From: Sinorhizobium fredii NGR234
Lineage (GTDB): Bacteria; Pseudomonadota; Alphaproteobacteria; Rhizobiales; Rhizobiaceae
Reading direction: 5' to 3'
Assembly (NCBI RefSeq): GCF_000018545.1
Contig: NC_012587.1
Span: forward strand, 2,232,001 to 2,296,000
DNA length: 64,000 bases
In this document: positions 44,891-53,395 of the stretch, piece after piece
Layout: every line of letters starts with the position of its first letter
How positions within the stretch are numbered: the first letter of the stretch is position 1
Notes under the pieces: generated by a model
Databases searched by the model: none
Told to the model about the DNA's origin: nothing
What the model saw: the letters and a program-made list of their open reading frames with translations, nothing else
Position numbers and translations under genes: made by a program

Positions 44891-44988
44891 CATGCTTCCT
44901 TGGGTCGAGCCGATTCAAGAAAGAAATGAGGCAGCAATTCAAAGGGCTACGGCGACCTTGTGCGTCCGGAAGACGCACGGCGCTGTAG
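44891..44988. repeat. RIME-like element between nuoH and nuoI
   Basis: Diverged second dyad (CATGCTTCC ... GAAATGAGGCAG), then CTACGGCGACC ... CGCACGGCGCTGTAG. Its GGCGCTGTAG end is 12 nt before the nuoI ATG and the following AGCGAGG serves as ribosome site. Confidence 0.8.
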
Positions 44989-45000
44989 AGCGAGGCGGCG

Positions 45001-45567
45001 ATGTCGCGCCCAAGGGACACAATCGGCACATGGATCGGCTGGACGTTCTTCGCCGACCTGGCGACTGGTTTGGCGCTGACCTTCGGCTACATGTTCTCCA
45101 AAACCGTGACCATGCAGTACCCGGACAAGGAGAAATGGCTGCCCTATTCGCGTTATCGCGGCCACCATTTCCTGAAGCGTGACGAAGAGGGCGAGATCAA
45201 GTGCGTGGCCTGCGAGCTCTGCGCCCGGATCTGTCCCTGCTATTGCATCGAAGTCGTGCCCTACGAGGACGAAAAGGGCAACCGGCGCCCCGCCAAATTC
45301 GAGATCGACACGGCCCGCTGCCTGTTCTGCGGGTTGTGCGAGGACGCCTGCCCGGCGGATGCGATCGCTCTTGGCCAACAATATGAATTCTCGAGTTTTT
45401 CCTCGCGCGATCTGGTGATCGGTCGCGACGACCTGCTGGCAAAGCCTGGCAAGGCGGCGACTGGCGGCGGCGTCGTCGCCGCGCGCCTGAACACGCAGAA
45501 GGACGTGCTCGTCGAGACGGACGAGCGGCAGGGCTACAACTGGTGGCGGAATATCCGGCGAAAGTGA
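45001..45567 (+). CDS. nuoI: NADH-quinone oxidoreductase subunit I
   Basis: 188 residues. Two ferredoxin-type 4Fe-4S motifs, CVACELCARICPC and CLFCGLCEDACPADAI, each C-x2-C-x2-C-x3-C, hold clusters N6a and N6b that pass electrons to NuoB. The N-terminal amphipathic segment TIGTWIGWTFFADLATGLAL docks on the membrane arm. Preceded by a RIME-like repeat and followed by another one before a CBS-domain gene, so nuoH-nuoI-CBS appear to be one plus-strand unit. Confidence 0.95.
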   Translation: MSRPRDTIGTWIGWTFFADLATGLALTFGYMFSKTVTMQYPDKEKWLPYSRYRGHHFLKRDEEGEIKCVACELCARICPCYCIEVVPYEDEKGNRRPAKFEIDTARCLFCGLCEDACPADAIALGQQYEFSSFSSRDLVIGRDDLLAKPGKAATGGGVVAARLNTQKDVLVETDERQGYNWWRNIRRK

Positions 45568-45600
45568 GCACACCAGCTCTCAGACCGGAACGCCACCCGC

Positions 45601-45695
45601 ATGTCCTTGGATCGGAGCCGATCCATGAATGAGAAGTGCAGCAATTCAATGTGCTACGGCGACCTTTTGCAGCTGAAAGACGCACGGCGCTGTAG
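45601..45695. repeat. RIME-like element between nuoI and the CBS gene
   Basis: CATGTCCTTGGATCGG-AGCCGATCCATGAATGAG, then CTACGGCGACC ... CGCACGGCGCTGTAG. The GGCGCTGTAG end is 14 nt before the CBS-protein ATG and runs into a GGAGAGGAGG ribosome site. Confidence 0.8.
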
Positions 45696-45709
45696 GAGAG
45701 GAGGCTCAG

Positions 45710-46150
45710 ATGTTTGTCGGCGAAATCGTGAAGAACAAGGGTGTCGGAGTCATCGCGGTCGCTCCCGAACAGCCGATGGTGGAAGTCCTGCGGCTGTTTC
45801 GAGACAACAATATCGGCTTCGTGGTCGTCAGCCAATCGGCCGGGGAATATCTCGGCACGCTGTCGGAGCGGGATTGCTGCAATGCGATGGCCGAACACGG
45901 GGCCGAGGCGGCGATGATGCGGGTTGGCGACGTCATGAACCGCAGCGTGGCGATCTGTTCGACGGAAGATTTGCTGCCCTTCGTGATGGCGATCATGACC
46001 CAACGGCGTACCCGCCATGTGCTGGTGATGGAAGGTGACGACATTGTCGGCGTGGTCAGCATCGGCGACGTGGTCAAGCACAGGCTCGACGAAGCGCAAC
46101 GCACCGAGCAGGACCTGCACGACTATATTCGCGGGACCCACTATCACTGA
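45710..46150 (+). CDS. CBS-domain pair protein
   Basis: 146 residues made of two CBS modules (about 10-65 and 75-130), with RVGDVMNRSVAICSTEDLLP and MTQRRTRHVLVMEGDDIVGV, GVVSIGDVVKHRLDE. CBS pairs bind adenosyl nucleotides or NAD(H) and report energy charge or redox state. The gene follows nuoI and ends 33 nt from the convergent nuoG stop, so a link to complex I output is tempting but unproven; stand-alone CBS proteins of this kind are frequent in rhizobia. Confidence 0.9.
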   Translation: MFVGEIVKNKGVGVIAVAPEQPMVEVLRLFRDNNIGFVVVSQSAGEYLGTLSERDCCNAMAEHGAEAAMMRVGDVMNRSVAICSTEDLLPFVMAIMTQRRTRHVLVMEGDDIVGVVSIGDVVKHRLDEAQRTEQDLHDYIRGTHYH

Positions 46151-46183
46151 CGAGATCAGCGACAGCAGCGGTGAGATCCGAAG

Positions 46184-48796
46184 TCAGGGCGAGCCTGCCA
46201 TGCCCTGCCCGAGATCATCTGCGTTCGCGGCAGGGCCGGCCTGGGCGTCAATCTCGAACGCCGCATGCGCCTTTTGAACCTCGACCGGACATGGATACTC
46301 ACCCCGCCGCATGAGGCCGTTGAGCCGCAGAGCCCTGTAGTTTTCGGGGACGAACACGAGACCGCGAGGAAAGCGCCTGTTGACCTTGAGCTTTGCGGTC
46401 AATTCGCCCTGAGCAGATCGCACGACCACTTGATCGCCATCCGAAATGCCAAGTTGCTGAGCCTCCTGCGCGTTCATCTCGACATAGGGATCATCCGCGA
46501 CCGTATTCAGGATCTCCGAGCGTTCGGAAAGATAACCGTTGTGGAACAGGCAGTCGCCGGTGACCAGCATGAGCCCGTCGCGGACCTCGAAGGTCGGCGG
46601 CGCCGGGTAGAACCCGCTGGCAGGTGGCGTCGGGTCCGCTTGTGTGAAGGCGCCGTCGGCCCCAAGCCCGTCCGGTGTCAATCCCTGATAGGCCGGGACC
46701 AGCCGGGCGATCTCGTCGAAGATTTCGCCTTGCATAGATGGCTTCAGCACCTGGCGCCGGAGTGCCGCGACGAATTCGAAGACTTCCAGGTTGCCTCTGG
46801 CCTCGAAGGCAGGTGCGCGGAATTTGCGGAGCGTCTGGATGCGGCCCTCATTGTTGGTGAACGTGCCGGCTTCCTCGCCGTAGCCCGCCGCCGGCAGCAC
46901 GACCTCGGCCAGGCCGGCCGTGTCCGTCAGGAAGGTGTCCTGCACGATCAGAAGATCGGCGGCGCCAAGCGCCCGCTTTACGAAATCCCTGTCGGGATAG
47001 GCAAGCAGCGGGTCGGTTCCGGCGACATAGAGCGCGCCCATCCGCCCGTCGACACAGAGATCCAGAATAGCGTCGAGATTCGCTCCAGGCTCAGACGGGA
47101 TTTCGGCGTCCCACGCCCCTTCGTGAGTCGCTCGCGCCGAGTCGTCGGTGACCGCCCGTAGCCCCGGCAGGGTCGCCGGCAGGACCCCCATGTCCCAGGC
47201 GCCCATCTGGTTGGCGCGGTCGAAAAGGAACTGCATTGCCGGGTCTTTGCCGAGCATTCGGAGAGCCTGCAGCAGGTTGCTGACCTGCTGCAGCATCGCG
47301 CGCGCTTCGGGTGATCTGAGGAGGCCGACACTGACAAGCACCGTGACGCCGCGACTGTCCCTGAGGCCGGCGACCAGGCGATCCGATTCTTCGCTGCCGG
47401 CGCTCTCTGACGGCCTGCCGATTGTCGCGCCGACTGCGTCAATCGTCTCGCCTGAAAGGTTCTCGCCGGCCGCTGCCGCGAGCCCGGCGACCACCGCTGC
47501 AAGGCTCGCCGCCTCGCCGCCCGGCGGCACGCGAAGCACCACCCGGGCATCGGCGTCGAGGCGCGATGGCCGCGCCGAGAGCAGGAGCAATCCGGCCTGC
47601 CGCTGCCGCACGGCGTCGCGCAGCAGATATTCGGTTACCGGATTTTCCTCCGTCACATTGCCACCGATCACCAGCACGCAATCCTTGTCGATTACCTCCT
47701 GCAGCGGAGCACGCGTGTAGAAGCCTCCAAGCAGCGGCCCGAGCGTGTCGAAGGGTGCGGACCAGCGCGACGAGCAATCGATGTTGTTGGTCCGGAATAC
47801 CGTCCGCATCAGCTTTTGGAACTGATAGAGCACCTCGTTGGGCAGGCGCGCCGAGGCAAGCCCGCCCGCGGCCTTGTTCTCGACGGCCGCAAGACGCCGA
47901 CGCAGGTGGTCACCAGCCTCACTCCAGGAAACCGGCACCAGGACGCCATCCCGGCGGATCATCGGTCGCTTGATCCGGTCTCGGCTCTCGACAAAATCCA
48001 GCCCAAAGCGCCCCCGCACGCAGAGCGTTTCCCGGTTGACGCCATGCTCCGGCTTGGAGCGCACCCGCATGAACTCGCCCTTGCGTGCCCCGACGGTAAG
48101 CTGGCAGCCGGTGCCGCAATGCGGGCAGATCGTGTCGGTCTCGGCGAGGTCCCAGGGCCGCGCCTTGTAGCGATAGGGAAAACTCATCAGCGCGCCGACC
48201 GGACAGACCTGGACGCAGTTGCCGCACTGATCGCAACTCGCAAGACTGCCTTCGAAGCCGGTGACGGCAGTATCCATGCCCTTTTCGACGGTCCCCAGGG
48301 CGACGGCGCCGACGACCTCCTCGCACATCCGCACGCAACGCTGGCACTGGATGCAGCGGTTGACGTTCATGATGATAACCGGGCTGAGGCGGATATCCCG
48401 CGAGTGGAACACACGCTTGGGATCGCGGAACTCGCTTCGCCGTGGCCCGTAGTCCATCACCATGTCCTGCAGCTCGCATTCGCCGCCCTTGTCGCAGATC
48501 GGACAGTCGAGGGGATGGTTGGCAAGCAGCATGTCGAGCATGGAAGAGCGCGTTTCGTCGATCAGCGGCGTGTTCGTCCTGACCACCATGCCATCGGTGA
48601 CCGCGGTGGCGCAGGACGGCTGCAGCCGCCGCAGCCCTTCGATCTCCACCAGGCACATGCGGCACGACGCCAGCGGCGGCAGCCGCTCCAGATAACAGAA
48701 GGTCGGAACATCGATGCCCAAGCGCTGGGCTGCCTGAAGCACCGTCGAGCCAGCCTCAACTTCCAGGGATTGCGCGTCGATCGTGATCCTAACCAT
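46184..48796 (-). CDS. nuoG: NADH-quinone oxidoreductase subunit G (with extra ferredoxin motif)
   Basis: 870 residues, closer to the E. coli length (about 900) than to the usual alphaproteobacterial (about 690). The N-terminal 2Fe-2S domain has Cys34, Cys45, Cys48 and Cys62; HPLDCPICDKGGEC is the His-Cys3 site N5. Two complete C-x2-C-x2-C-x3-C motifs follow (CIQCQRCVRMCEE and CDQCGNCVQVCPVGA), then CPHCGTGC for N7 and a long molybdopterin-oxidoreductase-like domain. Canonical NuoG has only one ferredoxin motif here, as the second is normally reduced; this NuoG is like the large subunit of NAD-linked formate dehydrogenases and hydrogenases. Last gene of the minus-strand nuo operon. Confidence 0.93.
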   Translation of the reverse strand: MVRITIDAQSLEVEAGSTVLQAAQRLGIDVPTFCYLERLPPLASCRMCLVEIEGLRRLQPSCATAVTDGMVVRTNTPLIDETRSSMLDMLLANHPLDCPICDKGGECELQDMVMDYGPRRSEFRDPKRVFHSRDIRLSPVIIMNVNRCIQCQRCVRMCEEVVGAVALGTVEKGMDTAVTGFEGSLASCDQCGNCVQVCPVGALMSFPYRYKARPWDLAETDTICPHCGTGCQLTVGARKGEFMRVRSKPEHGVNRETLCVRGRFGLDFVESRDRIKRPMIRRDGVLVPVSWSEAGDHLRRRLAAVENKAAGGLASARLPNEVLYQFQKLMRTVFRTNNIDCSSRWSAPFDTLGPLLGGFYTRAPLQEVIDKDCVLVIGGNVTEENPVTEYLLRDAVRQRQAGLLLLSARPSRLDADARVVLRVPPGGEAASLAAVVAGLAAAAGENLSGETIDAVGATIGRPSESAGSEESDRLVAGLRDSRGVTVLVSVGLLRSPEARAMLQQVSNLLQALRMLGKDPAMQFLFDRANQMGAWDMGVLPATLPGLRAVTDDSARATHEGAWDAEIPSEPGANLDAILDLCVDGRMGALYVAGTDPLLAYPDRDFVKRALGAADLLIVQDTFLTDTAGLAEVVLPAAGYGEEAGTFTNNEGRIQTLRKFRAPAFEARGNLEVFEFVAALRRQVLKPSMQGEIFDEIARLVPAYQGLTPDGLGADGAFTQADPTPPASGFYPAPPTFEVRDGLMLVTGDCLFHNGYLSERSEILNTVADDPYVEMNAQEAQQLGISDGDQVVVRSAQGELTAKLKVNRRFPRGLVFVPENYRALRLNGLMRRGEYPCPVEVQKAHAAFEIDAQAGPAANADDLGQGMAGSP

Positions 48797-48826
48797 ATTT
48801 CCTCACAGCCTGTTCCGGCACAGTCG

Positions 48827-50089
48827 TTAGTGGAAGGGGCACCTCCGCTCCTCGATATGGGCAGCGAACTCGTCGCGGAAATGCGCAAGCGCGGCCCGCA
48901 AGCCCATTGCCGCGCCGTCACCCAAGGCACAAAAGGTGTTGCCGAATATGCCCTTGCAGAGCTTCTCCAACTGCTCAAGGTCGCCCGGCGCACCCTCCCC
49001 GGCCTCGATCCGACGCAGCACCTTCACCGCCCAGTTCAGTCCTTCCCGGCATGGCGTGCACTTGCCGCAGGACTCGTGGTGGAAGAATTCGACGATCCGC
49101 GCGGCCACCTTGACCATGCAGGTCGAGTCGTCGACCACGATTACCCCAGCCGAGCCGAGCATCGAGCCGGCGGCAGCCAGCGAGTCGAAATCCATGCCGA
49201 CGTCCAGACCACCCTTCGGGATGACCGGTGCCGAGACCCCGCCCGGGATCACCGCCTTGATCCGGCGTCCCGGCAGCGGCCCGCCGGCGTGCTCCACCAG
49301 TTCGCGCAGCGGTATACCCATCGGCAGCTCGTAGAGACCGGGTTTGCGCACCTGCCCGCTGACACAATAGAGCTTAGGCCCGGGGCTCTTGTCCGGACCG
49401 ATGGCCCGGAACCAGTGCGGCCCGCGCATGACGATATGCGGCACGCAAGCCAGGGTTTCGACGTTGTTGATCACGGTCGGGCTGGCATAGAGCCCGGCGA
49501 CGGCCGGAAACGGCGGTTTCAGCCGCGGCTGCGCCCGCTTGCCCTCGAGCGACTCGAGCATCGCCGTCTCCTCGCCGCAGATATAGGCGCCGGCACCGCA
49601 GTGGATATGGATGGCGAAACTGAAATCCGATCCGAGGATGCCCGCGCCGAGATAACCCTTGTCGCGAGCCTCGGCGATCGCCTGTTCCAGGCGACGAATA
49701 GCCTTCACATATTCGCCGCGAACGTAGACATAGGCGGTTTCGGCTCCGATCGCATAGGCGCTGACCGCCAGGCCCTCGACGAGCTGGTGCGGGTCACGTT
49801 CCATGATGATCCGGTCCTTGAAGGTTCCCGGCTCGCCCTCATCGGCGTTGCAGCAGAGGTATTTCGGCTTGTCGGACTGCTTCGGCACGAAGCCCCATTT
49901 CATGCCCGTCGGGAAGCCGGCGCCGCCGCGGCCGCGCAGGTTGGATTGCTTGACGAGTTCGACGACCTCGTCGGGCGTGTGCTCGCGCAGCACCTTGGCC
50001 AGCGCCTGATAGCCGCCGCCGGCCTCGTAGGTAGCAAGCACGTGGCCATCCGGAGCATCGATATTCTTGAGGAGGACCGGTTCGAACAT
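48827..50089 (-). CDS. nuoF: NADH-quinone oxidoreductase subunit F
   Basis: 420 residues from the ATG at 50089, 4 nt after the nuoE stop, with GGGAGA as ribosome site. The FMN/NADH-binding motif RGRGGAGFPTGMKWGFVPK, GEETAMLESLEGKRAQPRLK and the 4Fe-4S site ESCGKCTPCREG are intact. It oxidises NADH and passes electrons to NuoE and NuoG. The 27 C-terminal residues (AALAHFRDEFAAHIEERRCP) contain an extra Cys near the end. Confidence 0.95.
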   Translation of the reverse strand: MFEPVLLKNIDAPDGHVLATYEAGGGYQALAKVLREHTPDEVVELVKQSNLRGRGGAGFPTGMKWGFVPKQSDKPKYLCCNADEGEPGTFKDRIIMERDPHQLVEGLAVSAYAIGAETAYVYVRGEYVKAIRRLEQAIAEARDKGYLGAGILGSDFSFAIHIHCGAGAYICGEETAMLESLEGKRAQPRLKPPFPAVAGLYASPTVINNVETLACVPHIVMRGPHWFRAIGPDKSPGPKLYCVSGQVRKPGLYELPMGIPLRELVEHAGGPLPGRRIKAVIPGGVSAPVIPKGGLDVGMDFDSLAAAGSMLGSAGVIVVDDSTCMVKVAARIVEFFHHESCGKCTPCREGLNWAVKVLRRIEAGEGAPGDLEQLEKLCKGIFGNTFCALGDGAAMGLRAALAHFRDEFAAHIEERRCPFH

Positions 50090-50093
50090 GACG

Positions 50094-50606
50094 CTACTCT
50101 CCCGGCGATGCTGCATCAGCGAGATCGGCACCGATCACCTGACCTGCCTCCGCCCGCAGCCTGTCCAGAAGCGCATCGAGCCGCCCTGTGTCGAGGTTGC
50201 CGTGATAGTCGTCGCCGACCTGCATCACCGGAGCCATCTCGCAGGCGCCAAGGCATTCGACGGTCGAAAGGGTGAACAGCCGGTTCGGGGTGGTATCGCC
50301 CTTCCTGATTTCCAGCACCGTTTCCAGATGCTTCAGCAGCGCCTCGGATCCGCACAGCATGCAGGAGACGTTGTCGCAGAGCTGCAGGTGGAACATGCCG
50401 ACCGGCTCGGTGTGGAAGAGCGTATAGAAGGTCGCGAGCTCGTAGACCCAGATCCGCTCGACGCCGAGAATGTCGGCGACCTCTTCCAGGACCGGACCGG
50501 GCAGATGACCATGTTCCTGCTGCGCGATGAGCAGGGCGGGCATGATCGCCGAGCGCTGGTCGGGATACCGCGCCGCTGCTTCTTCGATCTTTTCGCGCAT
50601 GCTCAT
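50094..50606 (-). CDS. nuoE: NADH-quinone oxidoreductase subunit E
   Basis: 170 residues from the ATG at 50606; the open frame extends into nuoD and should be disregarded. The 2Fe-2S (N1a) ligands are in CDNVSCMLCG and CLGACEMAP, spaced as in NuoE. Forms the NADH-dehydrogenase module with NuoF and NuoG. Its stop is 4 nt before the nuoF start. Confidence 0.93.
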   Translation of the reverse strand: MSMREKIEEAAARYPDQRSAIMPALLIAQQEHGHLPGPVLEEVADILGVERIWVYELATFYTLFHTEPVGMFHLQLCDNVSCMLCGSEALLKHLETVLEIRKGDTTPNRLFTLSTVECLGACEMAPVMQVGDDYHGNLDTGRLDALLDRLRAEAGQVIGADLADAASPGE

Positions 50607-50623
50607 CGTCTCTTGAACTCCTG

Positions 50624-51838
50624 CTACTTGTCCACCTCCGCCATCACCGGATCGAGGCTGCCGAGGACGGCGATCATGTCCGCCAGGTAACGGGCATTGG
50701 TCACCCCGAAGAGCGCCTGAAGATTGACGAAGGACGGTGCCCGCACCTTCATGCGGAACGGCTTTTCCGATCCGTTGCTGATGATGTAGAAGCCGAGCTC
50801 GCCCTTCGGCGCCTCGATGGCCGAATAGACCTCGCCCTTCGGCACCTTGAAACCATAGGCAGACAGGTCGAAATGCTGGATCAGCGCCTCCATCGAGCAG
50901 TGCACCCGATCCTTGTCCATGGGAAAGGCGATCGTCGGCATGTCGACCTGAAACGGCCCCTCGGGCATCTGCTCGAGACACTGCTCGATGAGCCGGACGC
51001 TCTCGCGCATCTCCTCGACCCGGCACTGCCAGCGCGCGTAGCAATCGCCCTCCTCGCGGGTAATGACGTTGAAGTCGAGCCGATCGTAGATCTCGTAGGG
51101 TTCGTCGCGGCGAATGTCCCAGTCGACGCCGGAAGCGCGCAGGTTCGGACCGCTGAGGCCGAGGTCGATGCCGTCTTCTGGGGATATCACACCGATCCCT
51201 TGGGTTCGCTTCAGAAACACCCGGTTGTTCTCGATCAGCCTCTCATAGTCGCGGATCCGGTTCGGGAAGATGTCGCAGAACTCCCGGATCTTGGGGAGGA
51301 AGCCTTCGGGCAGGTCCTCGCGCACCCCGCCGACCCGGCAGAAGGACGTGTGCATCCGCGCGCCGGTGGCCATTTCCAGAAGGTCCATGATCATTTCGCG
51401 CTCCCGCATGGCGTAGAGCAGCGCGGTCATCGCGCCGAGATCCATCGGCAGGGCGCCGGTGATCAGAAGATGACCGGAGATCCGCGCCAGCTCGGCCATC
51501 ATGACGCGGATATACTGCGCACGGATCGGTGCTTCGATACCCAGGAGCTTTTCCACCGCCAGCGCAAAGGCCAGGTTGTTCGAAGGCGGACAGACATAGT
51601 CGAGCCGGTCGGTGAGCGGAAAGATCTGCGTGTAGGTGAAGCTCTCGGCGAGTTTCTCGGTGCCGCGATGCAGGTAACCGATATGCGGGTCGACGCGGGC
51701 GACAAACTCGCCGTCGAGCTCGAGGACGAGCCGCAGCACCCCGTGGGTGCTCGGGTGCTGCGGGCCGAGGTTGAGAAGCACCTCCTTGGTGTCGAGCGCT
51801 TCGCCCTGCGGCCTCATGAGCTCAGTGACTTCGGTCAT
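50624..51838 (-). CDS. nuoD: NADH-quinone oxidoreductase subunit D
   Basis: 404 residues from the ATG at 51838. The quinone-site loop LGPQHPSTHGVLRLVLELDG and SFCRVGGVREDLPEGF are present, and the end (LGSLDPVMAEVDK) is as in standard NuoD. NuoD and NuoB line the quinone cavity. Separate from NuoC, not fused as in E. coli. Starts 1 nt after the nuoC stop. Confidence 0.95.
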   Translation of the reverse strand: MTEVTELMRPQGEALDTKEVLLNLGPQHPSTHGVLRLVLELDGEFVARVDPHIGYLHRGTEKLAESFTYTQIFPLTDRLDYVCPPSNNLAFALAVEKLLGIEAPIRAQYIRVMMAELARISGHLLITGALPMDLGAMTALLYAMREREMIMDLLEMATGARMHTSFCRVGGVREDLPEGFLPKIREFCDIFPNRIRDYERLIENNRVFLKRTQGIGVISPEDGIDLGLSGPNLRASGVDWDIRRDEPYEIYDRLDFNVITREEGDCYARWQCRVEEMRESVRLIEQCLEQMPEGPFQVDMPTIAFPMDKDRVHCSMEALIQHFDLSAYGFKVPKGEVYSAIEAPKGELGFYIISNGSEKPFRMKVRAPSFVNLQALFGVTNARYLADMIAVLGSLDPVMAEVDK

Positions 51839-51839
51839 C

Positions 51840-52403
51840 TCACGTTCCCGGCGTCGAGCGGCCTCCCGTTGGAATGTCGTTGGTGGCAAGGTCCGGCTGC
51901 GTCGGCGGCGGCCCTTCGGCGCCGAACGGATTGAGGTCGTCCTTGTAACCGCGCAGCGGAAAGTCCTTGCGCTGCGGGAAGCCCTCGAAGCCTTCCCACA
52001 TATAGATCCGCCGCAGATCGGGGTGTCCCTCGAAGCTGATCCCGTACATGTCCCAGGCCTCGCGCTCATGCCAGTTGGCCGTGCGCCAAACGCCTGTCAC
52101 CGAGGGCACCAGCGGCGGATCGCCGAGGCGGCACTTGATCCGGATGCGCCATTTGTTCGGCAGCGAATAGAGGTGGTACACCGCCTCGTAGCGCGGCGCT
52201 TCCGGGAAATGATCGACACCGCAGATGTCGGAAAGGAAATCGAACCGCAGCGCCGGATGCTCCTTCAGGAACCGGCAAAGCTCGACGATCTTGTCAGGCG
52301 GCACGGCGAACCCATGAAGTCCATGCGAGACGCCAAGCTCCTCGACTGCCTCTCCAAAACGTTCCGAGATGAGGGTGCTGATGACGGACGCCTCGACGCT
52401 CAT
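51840..52403 (-). CDS. nuoC: NADH-quinone oxidoreductase subunit C
   Basis: 187 residues with the family block [20 protein letters not shown] and the final [14 protein letters not shown]. It scaffolds the connecting module. Its start overlaps the nuoB stop by 4 nt. Confidence 0.94.
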   Translation of the reverse strand: MSVEASVISTLISERFGEAVEELGVSHGLHGFAVPPDKIVELCRFLKEHPALRFDFLSDICGVDHFPEAPRYEAVYHLYSLPNKWRIRIKCRLGDPPLVPSVTGVWRTANWHEREAWDMYGISFEGHPDLRRIYMWEGFEGFPQRKDFPLRGYKDDLNPFGAEGPPPTQPDLATNDIPTGGRSTPGT

Positions 52404-52903
52404 GATGCGGCGATCCGGTCCAGCGGCGTCCCGGCGAGCGCCCTGTCTTTCTTGATTTTCTCCTGGAGCAGGAGGAAACCGTGCATCAGGGCTTCGGGCC
52501 GCGGCGGACAGCCGGGCACATGCACGTCCACCGGTACGAAGGTTTGCGCCCCCTGCACCACGGCATAGGTGTTGTAGACCCCGCCCGAGATGGCGCAGGT
52601 GCCCATGGCGATCACCCAGCGCGGCTCCGGCATCTGGTCATAGAGCCGGCGCACCACCGGCGCGAACTTCCGCGTCACGGTACCGGCGATGATCATCACG
52701 TCGGACTGGCGGGGCGACGGCCGGAACACCACGCCGAACCGGTCGAGATCATAGCGGGCGCAACCCGCCGAGATCATCTCGATGGCGCAGCAGGCGATCC
52801 CGAAGGTCTCGGGCCACAGCGCCGAGCGGCGGCTCCAACTGATGACGCTGTCGGCCGTGGTGAACAGCACACTGTCGCGGATCGCATTGCCTACGCCTCC
52901 CAT
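52400..52903 (-). CDS. nuoB: NADH-quinone oxidoreductase subunit B
   Basis: 167 residues from the ATG at 52903, which overlaps the nuoA 3' end by 13 nt; the upstream part of the open frame is nuoA read out of frame. N2 cluster ligands: the Cys pair in GIACCAIEM, Cys in [14 protein letters not shown] and Cys in [11 protein letters not shown]. The terminal electron carrier to quinone. Confidence 0.95.
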   Translation of the reverse strand: MGGVGNAIRDSVLFTTADSVISWSRRSALWPETFGIACCAIEMISAGCARYDLDRFGVVFRPSPRQSDVMIIAGTVTRKFAPVVRRLYDQMPEPRWVIAMGTCAISGGVYNTYAVVQGAQTFVPVDVHVPGCPPRPEALMHGFLLLQEKIKKDRALAGTPLDRIAAS

Positions 52904-53256
52904 TCCAGCGCTCCCTTCAACCAGGCGTAGGCGAAGCCCACGAGCAGCAATACGATGAAGACGAACATCTCGACAAAGCCGATGAGCCCGATTTCCTTCA
53001 GGACGACGGCCCAGGGAAACAGGAACATCGTCTCGACATCGAAGACGACCAGCAGGATCGCGAGGATATAGAACTGCACCCGGAAGCGGCCCCCGGCGGC
53101 TTCGCCGGCCGGGTCCATGCCGCACTCATAGGGCATGTTCTTCTCGGGATAGGGATTGGAGGGGCGCAGCAGCGATGAGACAAACAGCGTCGCCCCGACC
53201 ACCAGAACAATTCCGGCGATCATCACTAGAACCGGCAGGAACTCGATCGCAGTCAT
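52891..53256 (-). CDS. nuoA: NADH-quinone oxidoreductase subunit A
   Basis: 121 residues, three membrane helices, with [20 protein letters not shown] and [26 protein letters not shown], the standard NuoA core. It borders NuoH at the base of the membrane arm. The 139-nt gap to nuoN upstream is the longest in the nuo operon and could hold an internal promoter. Confidence 0.95.
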   Translation of the reverse strand: MTAIEFLPVLVMIAGIVLVVGATLFVSSLLRPSNPYPEKNMPYECGMDPAGEAAGGRFRVQFYILAILLVVFDVETMFLFPWAVVLKEIGLIGFVEMFVFIVLLLVGFAYAWLKGALEWEA

Positions 53257-53395
53257 ATCATCGCCCTGTCCAACGAGGGCTTTCCTCGGCGCCGACCCCT
53301 TTCCGGAGGGATAACGCGGGTGCCCAGAAAAGCGAATTGGGCAATTCTTTCTTGAACTTGCAGTCTATTCCGTCGAGCAGACCATTGCAAATAAA

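Noticed and set aside
7961..45695. Possible CRISPR array from repeated palindromes
   Set aside because: The copies are scattered, of varied length and not regularly spaced, and no cas gene is present.
47816..50275. 819-residue plus-strand open frame opposite nuoG/nuoF
   Set aside because: Shadow frame of highly conserved complex I genes; high-GC coding bias alone explains its length.
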